Notes: generated by a model from the letters alone, not told the origin. A stretch of 64,000 nucleotides of DNA from Flavobacterium litorale (GCF_019613795.1 NZ_CP080429.1:401501-465500); one strand, 5' to 3'. Shown: positions 35,299 to 45,725, counted from the stretch's first letter. Program-made: numbers and translations.

Positions 35299-37608
35299 TT
35301 AGACTGTTACCAATGCGTTAGGTTCTACCCGTACTGGTTTTCCATTTACAAAAACGGTCAGTTCCTTATCGCCTTCTAGCGTAAATTTGGTGGCTGCTGC
35401 ATGTACAGCTACTTTTAATATTTGATTTCTGAAATTTATTTTAAAAGAATAACCTTCCCATTGTTTTGGTATTTTCGGCTCAAAATGTAAGGTATCGTCT
35501 TTAACACGCATACCACCAAAACCTTCTACAATGCTCATCCAAGTACCTGCCATACTCGTAATGTGTAAACCTTCTTCAACCTCTTTATTATAATCGTCAA
35601 GGTCAAGACGCGATGTTCTTAAATAAAAAGTATATGCCTGCTCCATTCTGCCCAATACTGCTGCTTGTATGGAGTGTACACATGGCGATAGCGACGATTC
35701 GTGCACTGTTAGGGGCTCATAAAAATCGAAATGTTTTTCGAGTTGTTCTTTGGTAAAATGGTCTTCAAAAAAGTAGAATCCCTGCAACACATCGGCTTGC
35801 TTAATGTAAGGCGAACGCAGTATTTTATCCCAACTCCATTTTTGGTTTATAGGGCGTTGGCTACGGTCTAGCTCACTTACGGGTATTAACTCTTTATCTA
35901 AAAAGCCGTCTTGTTGTAAGTACACCCCGTGCTTTTCGGAGTATGGGAAGTACATGTTGCTCGCTACTTTTTCCCATTGTTGCAATTCGGCATCATTAAG
36001 GTTTACTTTAGCCATAATACGGTTGTAATCGGCTGTGTAATCCGTTTTTACTTTTGCTATTTGCGCTATAGTATACTCTATACACCACTTGGCTATATAG
36101 TTGGTATAAAAGTTATTGTTTATGTTATTTTCGTACTCGTTGGGTCCTGTAACCCCCAATATCATGTATTGGTTTTTATCGGACGATAAATTGGCTCTTT
36201 GTTGCCAAAAACGGGCTATGCCAATAAGTACTTCTAGCCCCTTTTCGGGGATGTAACTGTAATTGCCTGTAAAACGGTGGTAGTTGTAAATGGCAAATGC
36301 TATGGCACCATTACGGTGGATTTCCTCAAAGGTAATTTCCCATTCGTTATGGCACTCTTCGCCATTCATGGTTACCATAGGGTAGAGTGCTGCTCCGTTG
36401 GTAAACCCTAGTTTTTGCGCATTTTCTATGGCTTTTTCTAGGTGTTCGTAACGGTAGGTAAGTAGGTTACGGGCTACTTGTTGGTCTTTGGTTGCCATGT
36501 AAAATGGTATGCAGTATGCCTCAGTATCCCAATAGGTACTACCACCATATTTTTCGCCAGTAAAACCTTTAGGTCCTATATTTAACCTTGGGTCTTTACC
36601 CAAATAGGTTTGGTTAAGTTGGAAAATATTAAAGCGGATACCTTGCTGTGCTTTTACATCGCCATCAATAGTAATATCTGCCATTTCCCAAATTTTTGCC
36701 CATGCTTCGCGTTGTTCGTTTAGTAATGCAGCGTAGCCTTTGGCGTGTGCAGTGTTAATTACCTCTTTGGCGGCATCAACTAAATTATTGGCATCGTGGT
36801 TTAACGATACAGTGTACCCCCCTAGTTTAATTATAGTAGCGGTTTGCCCTTGTGCTGCCTCTACATCGTACATAAACTGTACTTTGTCGGTACCTGCATT
36901 TACAGTTGTTGGACTAATGTGCAGGGTGTTACCCGATAGTTGTATGCTGTTGTGCATGTAGGTGGCTACATCAAAATGGGTTTTGTGGGTACGAGCTGTT
37001 ACATAGGCAGCGTTACCACTGTGTTGTACGTTTACGGGTTGCCAAAATTTTTCTTCCCAGTTGGTATCCTCATTGGTAACTCCTGCATCTATATAGGGAT
37101 TGAATGTTATTTGTGCTGCCCCTTTTAATGGGGTTATTTCGTATTTAATTGTTCCCAGTTCATCATCTACTAACGATAGGAATCGGGTAACGTTTACGGC
37201 TATGGCTGTACCATTTTGCAATACGGCTTCGAAAGAACGGTTGTACCACCCTTCTTTCATGTTAAGTTCTCGCCTAAAATGGTTTACTTCTTTGCATCGG
37301 TTAAGGTCGAGGTTTTCTCCGTTTACGGTAATGCCTATACCTATCCAGTTGGGTGCATTAAGTACTTTTGCAAAATATTCTGGATAACCGTTTTTCCACC
37401 AGCCTACTTTGGTTTTATCGGGGTAGTAAATACCTGCAATGTAGCTCCCCTGAAAGGTATCTGCTGAGTAGTCCTCTTCAAAATTAGCACGCTGCCCCAT
37501 AGCACCATTACCTATGCTGAATAAACTTTCGGAGGATTTTACCCTTTCTACATCAAATCCTTCTTCTATTATGGACCAATTATCTGGTACTATATAATCC
37601 TGGTTCAT
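35299..37608 (-). CDS. GH65 maltose phosphorylase-like enzyme
   Basis: Family 65 glycoside phosphorylase/hydrolase of 769 residues with no signal peptide, so cytosolic. An N-terminal beta-sandwich (SLFSIGNGAMGQRANFEE) leads to an (alpha/alpha)6 barrel with GGSTYWDTEAYCIPF; the presumed proton donor Glu491 lies in GVTGPNEYENN. Maltose phosphorylases in this family turn maltose plus phosphate into glucose and beta-glucose-1-phosphate. Beta-phosphoglucomutase, 1 base upstream, uses that product, which strongly favours a phosphorylase. Trehalose or kojibiose phosphorylase is possible, but the starch locus points to maltose. Confidence 0.9.
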   Translation of the reverse strand: MNQDYIVPDNWSIIEEGFDVERVKSSESLFSIGNGAMGQRANFEEDYSADTFQGSYIAGIYYPDKTKVGWWKNGYPEYFAKVLNAPNWIGIGITVNGENLDLNRCKEVNHFRRELNMKEGWYNRSFEAVLQNGTAIAVNVTRFLSLVDDELGTIKYEITPLKGAAQITFNPYIDAGVTNEDTNWEEKFWQPVNVQHSGNAAYVTARTHKTHFDVATYMHNSIQLSGNTLHISPTTVNAGTDKVQFMYDVEAAQGQTATIIKLGGYTVSLNHDANNLVDAAKEVINTAHAKGYAALLNEQREAWAKIWEMADITIDGDVKAQQGIRFNIFQLNQTYLGKDPRLNIGPKGFTGEKYGGSTYWDTEAYCIPFYMATKDQQVARNLLTYRYEHLEKAIENAQKLGFTNGAALYPMVTMNGEECHNEWEITFEEIHRNGAIAFAIYNYHRFTGNYSYIPEKGLEVLIGIARFWQQRANLSSDKNQYMILGVTGPNEYENNINNNFYTNYIAKWCIEYTIAQIAKVKTDYTADYNRIMAKVNLNDAELQQWEKVASNMYFPYSEKHGVYLQQDGFLDKELIPVSELDRSQRPINQKWSWDKILRSPYIKQADVLQGFYFFEDHFTKEQLEKHFDFYEPLTVHESSLSPCVHSIQAAVLGRMEQAYTFYLRTSRLDLDDYNKEVEEGLHITSMAGTWMSIVEGFGGMRVKDDTLHFEPKIPKQWEGYSFKINFRNQILKVAVHAAATKFTLEGDKELTVFVNGKPVRVEPNALVTV

Positions 37609-37609
37609 C

Positions 37610-38266
37610 TTATTTATTTACTAAGTTTTCTAAAAATGTGGTGTTTATTACTTTAAAATCGTCAAAATTATAATGGGCTTCGTGCAGTACGGCTTTACTG
37701 CCAATACCCACACTTACCATTTGGGCAACATTTGCTGCCTGTACGCCTGCTACCGAGTCTTCAAACACTATAGCACCCTCCGTAGGCATGTTTAGTTTTT
37801 TTGCTGCTTGTACAAAAACTTCGGGGTCGGGTTTTGCATTGGTAACATCGTTACCATCTACAATAGCATCAAAATAATCCAGTAGGTTTACTTTTTCCAG
37901 TATGGGTCGGGCATTTTTACTTGCCGAGCCTAATGCTATAGGTTGGTTGTTTTGTTTTAGGTATTGTAGAGCAGGTAATACACCTGCTAGTATTTCGCTC
38001 TCGTCCATTTTTTGGATGTAAGCAAGGTAGTCCTCGTTTTTTTGTTGTAGTAAGTTGTCTTTCTCTTGTTGTGTGATGGTTACATTGCCTAATGCAAGTA
38101 TGATATCAAGCGAACGGATTCGGCTCACGCCTTTGAGTTGCTCGTTATGTTCGTGTGTGAAGTTGATTCCTAATTGTGCTGCGATTTTTTGCCATGCCAA
38201 AAAGTGATACTTGGCTGTATCGACTATTACACCATCAAGATCGAATATGAATGCTTTCTTTTTCAT
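37610..38266 (-). CDS. pgmB: beta-phosphoglucomutase
   Basis: HAD-superfamily mutase of 218 residues converting beta-glucose-1-phosphate to glucose-6-phosphate in the cytosol. It shows FDLDGVIVDTAKYHFLAW (Asp9 nucleophile, Asp11 acid/base), the cap-domain LKGVSRIRSLDIIL, LGSASKNARPILE and the metal-binding KPDPEVF and VFEDSVAGVQAA. The cap sequence and the GH65 neighbour distinguish it from general phosphatases. It lies between the MFS transporter (7 bases) and GH65 (1 base) and is surely co-transcribed with them. Confidence 0.93.
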   Translation of the reverse strand: MKKKAFIFDLDGVIVDTAKYHFLAWQKIAAQLGINFTHEHNEQLKGVSRIRSLDIILALGNVTITQQEKDNLLQQKNEDYLAYIQKMDESEILAGVLPALQYLKQNNQPIALGSASKNARPILEKVNLLDYFDAIVDGNDVTNAKPDPEVFVQAAKKLNMPTEGAIVFEDSVAGVQAANVAQMVSVGIGSKAVLHEAHYNFDDFKVINTTFLENLVNK

Positions 38267-38273
38267 TTTTTAA

Positions 38274-39632
38274 TTATAGAATTTCTGACTTGGATTTAAG
38301 GTCGTCTACATCTTTAACTTTTACCACAAGTAGTGCAGCTATTATAAAACTTATACCACTGGTAACTATAGCATATATGGCATTACCACTGTAAAAGTAT
38401 TTTACAATAGGACCGCCAATAAGTGCATTAATTATTTGTGGAATTACGATAAAGAAATTGAAGATACCCATATACACACCCATTTTACGGGGTGCTATGG
38501 AGCCTGCAAGTATGGCATAAGGCATAGCCAATATACTTGCCCAAGCAACGCCTACACCTATCATGGATAGTATAGCCCAATTTTCATCGGGTACAAAATA
38601 AAGCGAGATAAGGCTTACCCCACCTATTATAAGCGATATGGAATGGGTTAACTTTCTGCCTATTTTAAACGCAATGTAAGGCAAACAGAACGCAAATAAT
38701 GCCGATACTAAATTGTATACGCCAAAGAGTACGCCTACCCAATCGCCAGCATCTTGGTACGTTTGGCTTTTGGTATCAGTAATAGGTAAACCGTATAAAT
38801 GGTGTGCCAATGCTGGGGTAGTAAATACCCACATACCAAACAAACCGAACCACGAAAAGAATTGTACCCAACTGAGCTGACGCATTGTTGTGGGCATTTT
38901 TTTAAAATCGGTAAAAATATCCGATAATTTGGCTTCTTTTACAGGATTAGCGTCTACTTCGCCCTTAGCCTCAAAACTATCTAGTTCTTCAGGAGAATAC
39001 TCTTTAGTGGTAAAAACAGTAATCAAAATGGTAACTACTAATATTATTGCTCCTACTATGAAAGACCAGATAAGATTGGGCGGTACAGTACCATCGGGTG
39101 CCGTATTGGGTATATTAAACCAGTTGGTAAGCGCATAGGGTAACCACGAGCCTATAACAGCACCAAAGCCTATTAGTGCCGTTTGTACACTAAAGCCCAT
39201 TGTGCGTTGGTCGGTACGTAAATTATCGGCAACTAAGGCACGGAAAGGCTCCATGGCAATGTTAAACGATGCATCCATAATCATGAGCATCCCAGCACCT
39301 ACCCACAAGGCGGGCATAAAGGCAATAAAAATATCGGCTTGCGGCATTAGTACTAAGCCTACTGAGGCTAAAACTGCTCCAACAAGAAAGTACGGCTTTC
39401 GCCTACCAAATTTACCCCAAGTATTATCGCTGTAGTGCCCTATTATGGGTTGTACAATTAGCCCCATTAAGGGTGCTATAATCCAAAACCACGAAAGTTC
39501 GTGTACATCGGCGCCAAAAATTTGGAGTATACGGCTTGCGTTGGCATTTTGCAGTGCAAAACCCATTTGTATCCCTAAAAAACCGAAACTCATGTTCCAG
39601 ATTTCCCAGAAACCTAATTTACGCTTTTCCAT
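38274..39632 (-). CDS. MFS transporter, SLC45/maltose-importer type
   Basis: Inner-membrane carrier of 452 residues with about twelve transmembrane helices. The conserved N-terminus MSFGFLGIQMGFALQNANAS and IGHYSDNTWGKFGRRKPYF (loop 2-3 motif) are those of the glycoside-pentoside/SLC45-like MFS group found in starch loci of Bacteroidota. Import of maltose or short maltodextrins to the cytosolic phosphorylase is inferred from position. It is the first gene of the catabolic minus-arm operon, 202 bases downstream of the regulator gene. Confidence 0.88.
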   Translation of the reverse strand: MEKRKLGFWEIWNMSFGFLGIQMGFALQNANASRILQIFGADVHELSWFWIIAPLMGLIVQPIIGHYSDNTWGKFGRRKPYFLVGAVLASVGLVLMPQADIFIAFMPALWVGAGMLMIMDASFNIAMEPFRALVADNLRTDQRTMGFSVQTALIGFGAVIGSWLPYALTNWFNIPNTAPDGTVPPNLIWSFIVGAIILVVTILITVFTTKEYSPEELDSFEAKGEVDANPVKEAKLSDIFTDFKKMPTTMRQLSWVQFFSWFGLFGMWVFTTPALAHHLYGLPITDTKSQTYQDAGDWVGVLFGVYNLVSALFAFCLPYIAFKIGRKLTHSISLIIGGVSLISLYFVPDENWAILSMIGVGVAWASILAMPYAILAGSIAPRKMGVYMGIFNFFIVIPQIINALIGGPIVKYFYSGNAIYAIVTSGISFIIAALLVVKVKDVDDLKSKSEIL

Positions 39633-39725
39633 TATCGTAATTTAATGATTTATAATACGATAAGCGCGTTATGGCTTATCAAAACTTATGGTGCGAAGTG
39701 AAATTATAAGCTTTGATAATATTGA

Positions 39726-39760
39726 CAAATATATAGTTTTTTTGTTCTCGAAAGCTTTTT
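39726..39760 (-). promoter_or_regulatory. candidate promoter and operator-like box for the MFS operon
   Basis: CAAATATA at 39726-39733 reads TATATTTG on the minus strand, a -7 match about 95 bases before the MFS start. Around the expected -33 position lies CGAAAGCTTTTT (39749-39760), which resembles the regulator's CGAAAACGTTTT palindrome but has an AAGCTT centre. This could be a weak LacI-family site. Confidence 0.35.
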
Positions 39761-39834
39761 ACCACAAAAAAAATCCCGACAATACTGCCAGAATTATTTT
39801 TTTATAGCTTTGATTTTCAAAAACTTAACTGCAA

Positions 39835-40857
39835 CTACAACGTTGCCGTAGATTCTCTGAGTACAAGGTCAGTTTCTATCAATTCGGTAGTATATTGCTC
39901 ATTTTCTTCTTCCATTTCAAGTCGTTCTATAAGCATTTTGGCTGCCCTACCCCCCATTTTTATTCCGTTTTGGCTTATGGTAGAGATACTTGGCGTAGAA
40001 AATTTGGAGATAATACCATCGGTAAACCCTATTACCGATATGTCTTCGGGTACACGCATGCCCATTTTATTGGCGAGTTTAATACTGGTTACGGCAAAAA
40101 GCTCGTTTACCGCAAAAATAGCATCAGGCTTTTTCTCTTTTAGTAACTTTTCTATTTTAGAGGCACAGTTTTCTATATCCTCTATCTTAACAATCATATC
40201 GTCGTTAACCTGCATATCATGGTCAGTAAGTGCGTTGGCATAACCATCGGTACGCAATTTTCCTACACTAACGTAATCCACCGTAGTAACTAAAGCAATT
40301 TTCTTAAATTGTTTTTCTATAAAAAACTCAACGGCTCTGTAAGCCGCAAGTTGGTCGTCTATAATTACTTTGTCGCACAATACCTCGTTAGTAACACGGT
40401 CAAACATTACTACGGGCATACCTTGGTTAATAACCTCCTCAATATGGTGAAAATCCCTTTTTAACTGCGTTTCTTTGGATAGCGACATAATGAAACCATC
40501 GATACTGCCATTAGCAAGCATATCCATATTAATTACCTCTTTATCAAACGATTCGTCCGATAAACATACAATAACATTATAGCCGTTCTCATTAGCTACC
40601 TGCTCTATACCACTAATAACGGTAGCAAAAAAGTGGTGTACAATTTCGGGTATTATAATGCCTATGGTTTTTGTTTTTTTGTTTTTAAGGCTTAAAGCAA
40701 TATTGTTAGGGCGGTAGTTATAGAGTTTTGCAAATGCCTGAACTTTTTGGCGGGTATCTTCGCTTATTTCAGGGCTATTACGCAACGATTTCGAAACAGT
40801 AGAGATAGATACATCTAATTCTCTTGCAATTTGTTTAAGGGTTACTTTCCTCTTCAT
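39835..40857 (-). CDS. LacI-family transcriptional regulator of the starch locus
   Basis: A 340-residue regulator. The N-terminal helix-turn-helix (TLKQIARELDVSISTVSKSL, residues ~5-25) with hinge region YNYRPN is of LacI type, followed by a periplasmic-binding-protein-like sensor (TKTIGIIIPEIVHHFF to the C-terminus). The effector is probably maltose or a derived sugar, but this is inference. It sits between the divergent arms, with a perfect palindrome of LacI type 103 bases upstream of its start and close to susC, and reads in the same direction as the MFS-pgmB-GH65 operon. Confidence 0.92.
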   Translation of the reverse strand: MKRKVTLKQIARELDVSISTVSKSLRNSPEISEDTRQKVQAFAKLYNYRPNNIALSLKNKKTKTIGIIIPEIVHHFFATVISGIEQVANENGYNVIVCLSDESFDKEVINMDMLANGSIDGFIMSLSKETQLKRDFHHIEEVINQGMPVVMFDRVTNEVLCDKVIIDDQLAAYRAVEFFIEKQFKKIALVTTVDYVSVGKLRTDGYANALTDHDMQVNDDMIVKIEDIENCASKIEKLLKEKKPDAIFAVNELFAVTSIKLANKMGMRVPEDISVIGFTDGIISKFSTPSISTISQNGIKMGGRAAKMLIERLEMEEENEQYTTELIETDLVLRESTATL

Positions 40858-40959
40858 TATGAAATTGTAAACTGTTAATATGTAAATAAAGGTAGTTTTA
40901 ATTTTTATTTATCGCAATTATAGTACTAAAATTCTCGAAAAGCGTAAAAGTTTTCAACA

Positions 40960-41001
40960 CGAAAACGTTTTCGGTGATGGCATCTCACGAAAACGTTTTT
41001 T
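40960..41001. promoter_or_regulatory. LacI-family operators upstream of susC
   Basis: CGAAAACGTTTTCG at 40960-40973 is a perfect 14-bp palindrome with the central CG typical of LacI-family sites. A second copy, CGAAAACGTTTTTT at 40988-41001, keeps 12 of 14 bases. Their centres are 28 bases apart, close to three helix turns. They lie 83-124 bases before the susC ATG in the intergenic region that also holds the regulator gene's own start. Confidence 0.75.
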
Positions 41002-41083
41002 TGTTTGGTGAATTTACATAATTTTAACATTCGAAGTGAACTTATAAGCAAAACAAAAAGGAAAATTAACTTAAACAACTTGT

Positions 41084-44000
41084 ATGAAAAAAATGTACCA
41101 AAAGTTTTTACTTTTATTACTTATGTTGCCGCTAAGTGCACTTGCACAGAGCACTGTAACGGGTAATGTGAGTGATAGTGCTACTGGGCAGCCCATTCCT
41201 GGAGTAAATATAATTATAGAGGGCACTACCACTGGCTCCAGTACCGATATAGATGGTAATTATACCCTTACTGGTGTAACAGAAGGTAGCCGTATAGTAT
41301 TTAGTTTTATAGGTTTTGCCAACCAAACAATAGATTATACAGGGCAAAGTACAATAGATGTAGTAATGCAAGAAGATGCTACATTACTAGAAGAGGTGGT
41401 AGTTATTGGTTATGGTACTACTACCAAGAAAGATGCAACAGGATCGTTAACTACAGTAAAAGCCGACGATTTTAACAAAGGTGCTATTACTACTGCTGAC
41501 CAGTTGCTTACGGGTAGAGCACCTGGTATACGAATTACCAGTAATGGCGGACAGCCTGATGCTGCACCAAACATTAGAATACGTGGTGGTAGCTCATTAA
41601 GTGCGCAAAATAACCCTCTTATTGTTATTGATGGTGTGCCGTTGGATTTTGTTAATCCTGCAGGAGTAAACAACCCATTATCTTTAGTTAATCCTTCAGA
41701 TATTGAATCGTTTACCATATTAAAAGATGCATCGGCAACAGCCATATACGGTTCACGTGCTTCTAATGGTGTAATTATTATTACTACCAAAAAAGGAAGT
41801 TCGGGAGCACCACAATTCAACTACAACGGTAGTGTAGGGTTTAACAGAGCCGACGATGTTATTGATGTTATGAATGGCTCTGAGTTTACTCGTTTTATAC
41901 AGGAGTACCACCCAGGTTTTACCAATTTATTGGGTGTAGATGATCCTACTACGGATGCAGTGGACAACCCTGCAACACCAGAAATAGAGGGAAGAATATT
42001 GTATGATACGGACTGGCAGGATGAGGTGTTAAGAACATCTGTGTTTACAGACCATAACTTTAGCGCGCGTGGTAACCTTTTTGGTAAAGTACCTGCTAGA
42101 GCATCTATAGGCTATACTAAAACCGAAGGTATTGTAAAAACAGATGATTATGAGCGTTATAGTGCATCGGTAAAATTTACACCAATGTTCCTGGACGACC
42201 ATTTAAAAGTGGATGTTAACGCTAGAGGTTTATGGGTGGAGAAGAACAACATCGACCAAAAGTCGGTTTTAGAGGGTGCTTTAAACATGGATCCTACAAA
42301 ACCAGTATTTTCTGATGACCCTAATAGTAGTTTTGGCGGTTACTACCAAAACACGGTTACTAGAGATGGAAATACTCTGTTGGACGGACAGTACAACCCT
42401 GTTAACTTACTAGATGGCAGAAGAAGACCTGAGCAGGTAAACAAATTAATAGGTAATGCAATGTTCGATTACAAAATGCATTTCCTACCAGAACTTAGAG
42501 CTATTGTAAATGTAGGTGTAGAGGCATCGCGTGCTAACATACTAGAGGAGTTCGGACCAAATGCTTTAGCAAGTTCTCGTTTTGTTGAGGGCACAGGTAT
42601 TGTATTTAACCCAGGCGTTAACTACAGAGAAACACAACACATTACCAACAAAACATTTGATGCTTATTTAGCGTACACCAAAAACCTTGAAGGACCTATA
42701 ACACGTATTGATGCACAGGCAGGACATGCGTACCAAAGTTTTGTAAACGATGGCTATAAATCCATATACCAGTATAATGTTAATACAGGTTTACGAGAAG
42801 AGCTTATAAACGAGCAAAACCCAAATAACCGCTACTATAACAAAATGGTATTAGAGTCGTTTTTTGGGCGTGCCAACATCGACCTTTACGATAAGTACCT
42901 GTTTACATTTACGTTAAGAGCAGATGGATCTTCGTTATTTAGAGAAGACGAGCGTTGGGGGTACTTCCCAGCAGCAGCATTTGCATGGAGAATTACCGAC
43001 GAGAGTTTTATGCAGAACGCATCATTCGTAAACAACCTTAAGCTACGTTTAGGTTACGGAATAACGGGGCAGCAAGATATAACACAAATAAAAAACGCAG
43101 GATATTATCCTTCAACGGCATTATTTACACCTGGTGACCCAAACAGCCAGTACCTACCTGGTGTCGCCACCTATGGAGCAAAACCGTTTAACGACCGCCT
43201 AAAATGGGAAACTACTACTACCTATAACTTAGGTGTTGATTTCTCATTCTTCAACAAAAACCTACTTTCAGGTAGTGTGGATGTTTACAGAAGAATAACT
43301 AACGACTTGCTAGTACTATCACTTGTACCGCCAGGTCAATACCTTACCAACGAGATTACGCAAAACGTAGGTAGCCTAGAGAACAGAGGTATAGAAATAG
43401 ACCTTACACTACGGCCTATAACCACTACTGATTTTTCTTGGGAAGTATTAGGTAACTTATCATATAACTTTGGTGAAATAAAAAGCCTTAACAACGTTAG
43501 TACTATTAGTGCAGACGAGTCTTCGTTACCAGGTAGTACAGGGGTAAGGCTAGCACGCCACAATGTAGGTTCGCAACCCTACTCAGCATGGGTGTACGAG
43601 CAACTTTACGATAGCGACGGGCGTATTATACCTGGTGCGTTTAGAGACCGTAATGAGGATGGTATAATTAATGACGACGATAGGTACTTTGAAGCAATAC
43701 GCCCTAACTGGACATTTGGTTTTGGTACAAACATTACGTACAAAAACTTAGATTTCTCGGCAAACTTCCACGGACAGTTGGACGGAAAAGTATACAATGC
43801 TGTTAATTTGGTAGGTGGTAATCTTGAAAGAGCTTTACCAGATAACAATAACAGCCTTAGCAACGTGCTTGACTTTTATAGTGGCGCAGCAGACCCAAGA
43901 ATTGAAACCATACTAGACCCTGTTCCGTTATCAGATTATTATTTAGAAGATGCTGCGTTTTTAAGATGTGATAATATTACTATAGGATATAGGTTTAATC

Positions 44001-44161
44001 AGCTCGTTAAATCAGCCTCACTACGCCTGTATGCTACAGTTAATAATGCCTTTATCATTACAGAATACTCAGGTCAAGACCCTGAAAACTTTAATGGTAT
44101 TGATACAAACTTCTATCCGCGACCAAGAACTTACAGCTTTGGTGTAAATCTTGACTTTTAA
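41084..44161 (+). CDS. susC: SusC/RagA-family TonB-linked outer-membrane transporter
   Basis: A 1025-residue TonB-dependent importer. It has a signal peptide (ending ALAQ), a carboxypeptidase-D-regulatory-like domain (TGNVSDSATGQPIPGVNIII, ~22-100), a TonB-box-like region before GYGTTTKKDATGSLT, a plug domain with RIRGGSSLSAQNNPLIVIDG (~125-230) and a 22-strand barrel to the C-terminal LDF. It forms the pore of the SusCD pair and takes up maltodextrins, as inferred from the surrounding amylases. It is the first gene of the plus arm, downstream of two LacI-type operators, and is followed at once by susD. Confidence 0.95.
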   Translation: MKKMYQKFLLLLLMLPLSALAQSTVTGNVSDSATGQPIPGVNIIIEGTTTGSSTDIDGNYTLTGVTEGSRIVFSFIGFANQTIDYTGQSTIDVVMQEDATLLEEVVVIGYGTTTKKDATGSLTTVKADDFNKGAITTADQLLTGRAPGIRITSNGGQPDAAPNIRIRGGSSLSAQNNPLIVIDGVPLDFVNPAGVNNPLSLVNPSDIESFTILKDASATAIYGSRASNGVIIITTKKGSSGAPQFNYNGSVGFNRADDVIDVMNGSEFTRFIQEYHPGFTNLLGVDDPTTDAVDNPATPEIEGRILYDTDWQDEVLRTSVFTDHNFSARGNLFGKVPARASIGYTKTEGIVKTDDYERYSASVKFTPMFLDDHLKVDVNARGLWVEKNNIDQKSVLEGALNMDPTKPVFSDDPNSSFGGYYQNTVTRDGNTLLDGQYNPVNLLDGRRRPEQVNKLIGNAMFDYKMHFLPELRAIVNVGVEASRANILEEFGPNALASSRFVEGTGIVFNPGVNYRETQHITNKTFDAYLAYTKNLEGPITRIDAQAGHAYQSFVNDGYKSIYQYNVNTGLREELINEQNPNNRYYNKMVLESFFGRANIDLYDKYLFTFTLRADGSSLFREDERWGYFPAAAFAWRITDESFMQNASFVNNLKLRLGYGITGQQDITQIKNAGYYPSTALFTPGDPNSQYLPGVATYGAKPFNDRLKWETTTTYNLGVDFSFFNKNLLSGSVDVYRRITNDLLVLSLVPPGQYLTNEITQNVGSLENRGIEIDLTLRPITTTDFSWEVLGNLSYNFGEIKSLNNVSTISADESSLPGSTGVRLARHNVGSQPYSAWVYEQLYDSDGRIIPGAFRDRNEDGIINDDDRYFEAIRPNWTFGFGTNITYKNLDFSANFHGQLDGKVYNAVNLVGGNLERALPDNNNSLSNVLDFYSGAADPRIETILDPVPLSDYYLEDAAFLRCDNITIGYRFNQLVKSASLRLYATVNNAFIITEYSGQDPENFNGIDTNFYPRPRTYSFGVNLDF

Positions 44162-44177
44162 TAAAAAATAATTGAAT

Positions 44178-45725
44178 ATGAAAAACTTTAATAAAAAGAT
44201 AATTTTAGGAATAAGCGCGTTAGTACTGCTCTTTTCCTCTTGTACTGACGACCTCAACACGGAGCCGAAAGTAGAATTATCGTTAGAAAACCTTTTAGCA
44301 CAGGATCCTAATGCTGTAGAAGGGTTACTCTCTAAAATGTACGGTACATTTGCACTGTCGGGTCCTACAGGACCTGGAAGCTCTGATATTAGCGGACCTG
44401 ACCCAGGCGAAACCGCATTTTTAAGAAGTATAATTAACATGCAAGAGTTTACTGCCGATGGTATGAAAAACCGTTGGGGCGATGATGGATTGGACCAGTT
44501 AACTACAGCGTCGGACTGGAATGGTAACAATAAATTCTTCCGTTACCTTTATGACAGAGTATATTTTGTTGTACCGCAAACAACCAATATTATACTAGCA
44601 CTAAATAACGTAGATGTAGCAAACGAAGAACAAATAGTTAGCGAGCTGCGTTTTATTCGCTCGTTAGCCTACTACTATATGATAGACTGCTTTGGTAAAG
44701 GTGTTTTAGTAAACGAGAGTAACTACGGTAGCACCAACCCATTACCCGAAGCAAGCCGATTAGAGCTTTTTGAATACGTAGAAAGCGAACTATTGGATAT
44801 TGAACAAGATATGCCTGTAACCAACACTTACGGTAGAGCCAACAAAGCAGTAGTACGCATGCTACTAGCCAAACTATACCTTAATGCAGAGGTATACACA
44901 GGTACAGCACGTTACAGTGATGCACTTAACTACACCAACCTCGTAATAAACGAAGGTGGTTATACACTAGCGAATAATTTTGTAAGTAATTTCTCTGCCG
45001 ATAACAATACCTCTACCGAGATTATTTTCCCGCTAATTGCAGACCCTGTTGTTAGCCAGAGTTATGGTAACACTACCTACATTGTTAACGGCTCATTAAG
45101 CACAGAAACGATGCCAATAGTTGATTTTGGCGCAACGGGTGGATGGACTGGACACCGTGCTACAAAAGCATGGTACGGACTATTTGGCGACCTTGAAACA
45201 GCTACAGATGTTAGAGCAGGACTATTTTGGACGGAAGGACATAATTTTGAAATGGCAGATTATAGGACATGGGAAGATGGCTACCCATCAACAAAATTCA
45301 GAAACACATCTTTCTCAAGTACATCTACTGCTACAGAGTTTTCTCCTACAGATTTCCCATTATTCCGATTGGCCGATGCACACCTTATGTATGCAGAGTG
45401 CGTGTTACGTGGAGCGGGAGGATCGCAATCGCAGGCGTTAGACTATGTTAACGCAATACGAACACGATCCAACGCAACAGCAATAACAGCAGGAGAGCTT
45501 ACGCTTGATTTTATTATTGATGAAAGAGCAAGAGAACTTAACCTTGAAGGGCACCGAAGAACAGACCTTATACGTTTTGGGCGTTTTACAGGTAGTACCT
45601 ACGTATGGCCTTGGAAAGGTAATTTAGCAAGTGGTACAGCTATACCTGCAACGTACAACGTATTCCCAATACCACAAACAGCACTAGAGGCGAACCTTAA
45701 CTTAACGCAAAACCCTGGTTACTAA
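44178..45725 (+). CDS. susD: SusD/RagB-family starch-binding lipoprotein
   Basis: Outer-membrane-anchored glycan-binding lid of the SusC pore, 515 residues from ATG 44178. A TTG two codons earlier is not needed. The lipobox is LVLLFSSC, followed by TDDLNTEPKVELS. TPR-like helices bear the usual phrases SELRFIRSLAYYYMIDCFG and RMLLAKLYLNAEVYTG, and the C-terminal LDFIIDERARELNLEGHRRTD is the highly conserved SusD end region. It lies 16 bases after susC and 16 before susE, so one operon. Confidence 0.95.
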   Translation: MKNFNKKIILGISALVLLFSSCTDDLNTEPKVELSLENLLAQDPNAVEGLLSKMYGTFALSGPTGPGSSDISGPDPGETAFLRSIINMQEFTADGMKNRWGDDGLDQLTTASDWNGNNKFFRYLYDRVYFVVPQTTNIILALNNVDVANEEQIVSELRFIRSLAYYYMIDCFGKGVLVNESNYGSTNPLPEASRLELFEYVESELLDIEQDMPVTNTYGRANKAVVRMLLAKLYLNAEVYTGTARYSDALNYTNLVINEGGYTLANNFVSNFSADNNTSTEIIFPLIADPVVSQSYGNTTYIVNGSLSTETMPIVDFGATGGWTGHRATKAWYGLFGDLETATDVRAGLFWTEGHNFEMADYRTWEDGYPSTKFRNTSFSSTSTATEFSPTDFPLFRLADAHLMYAECVLRGAGGSQSQALDYVNAIRTRSNATAITAGELTLDFIIDERARELNLEGHRRTDLIRFGRFTGSTYVWPWKGNLASGTAIPATYNVFPIPQTALEANLNLTQNPGY

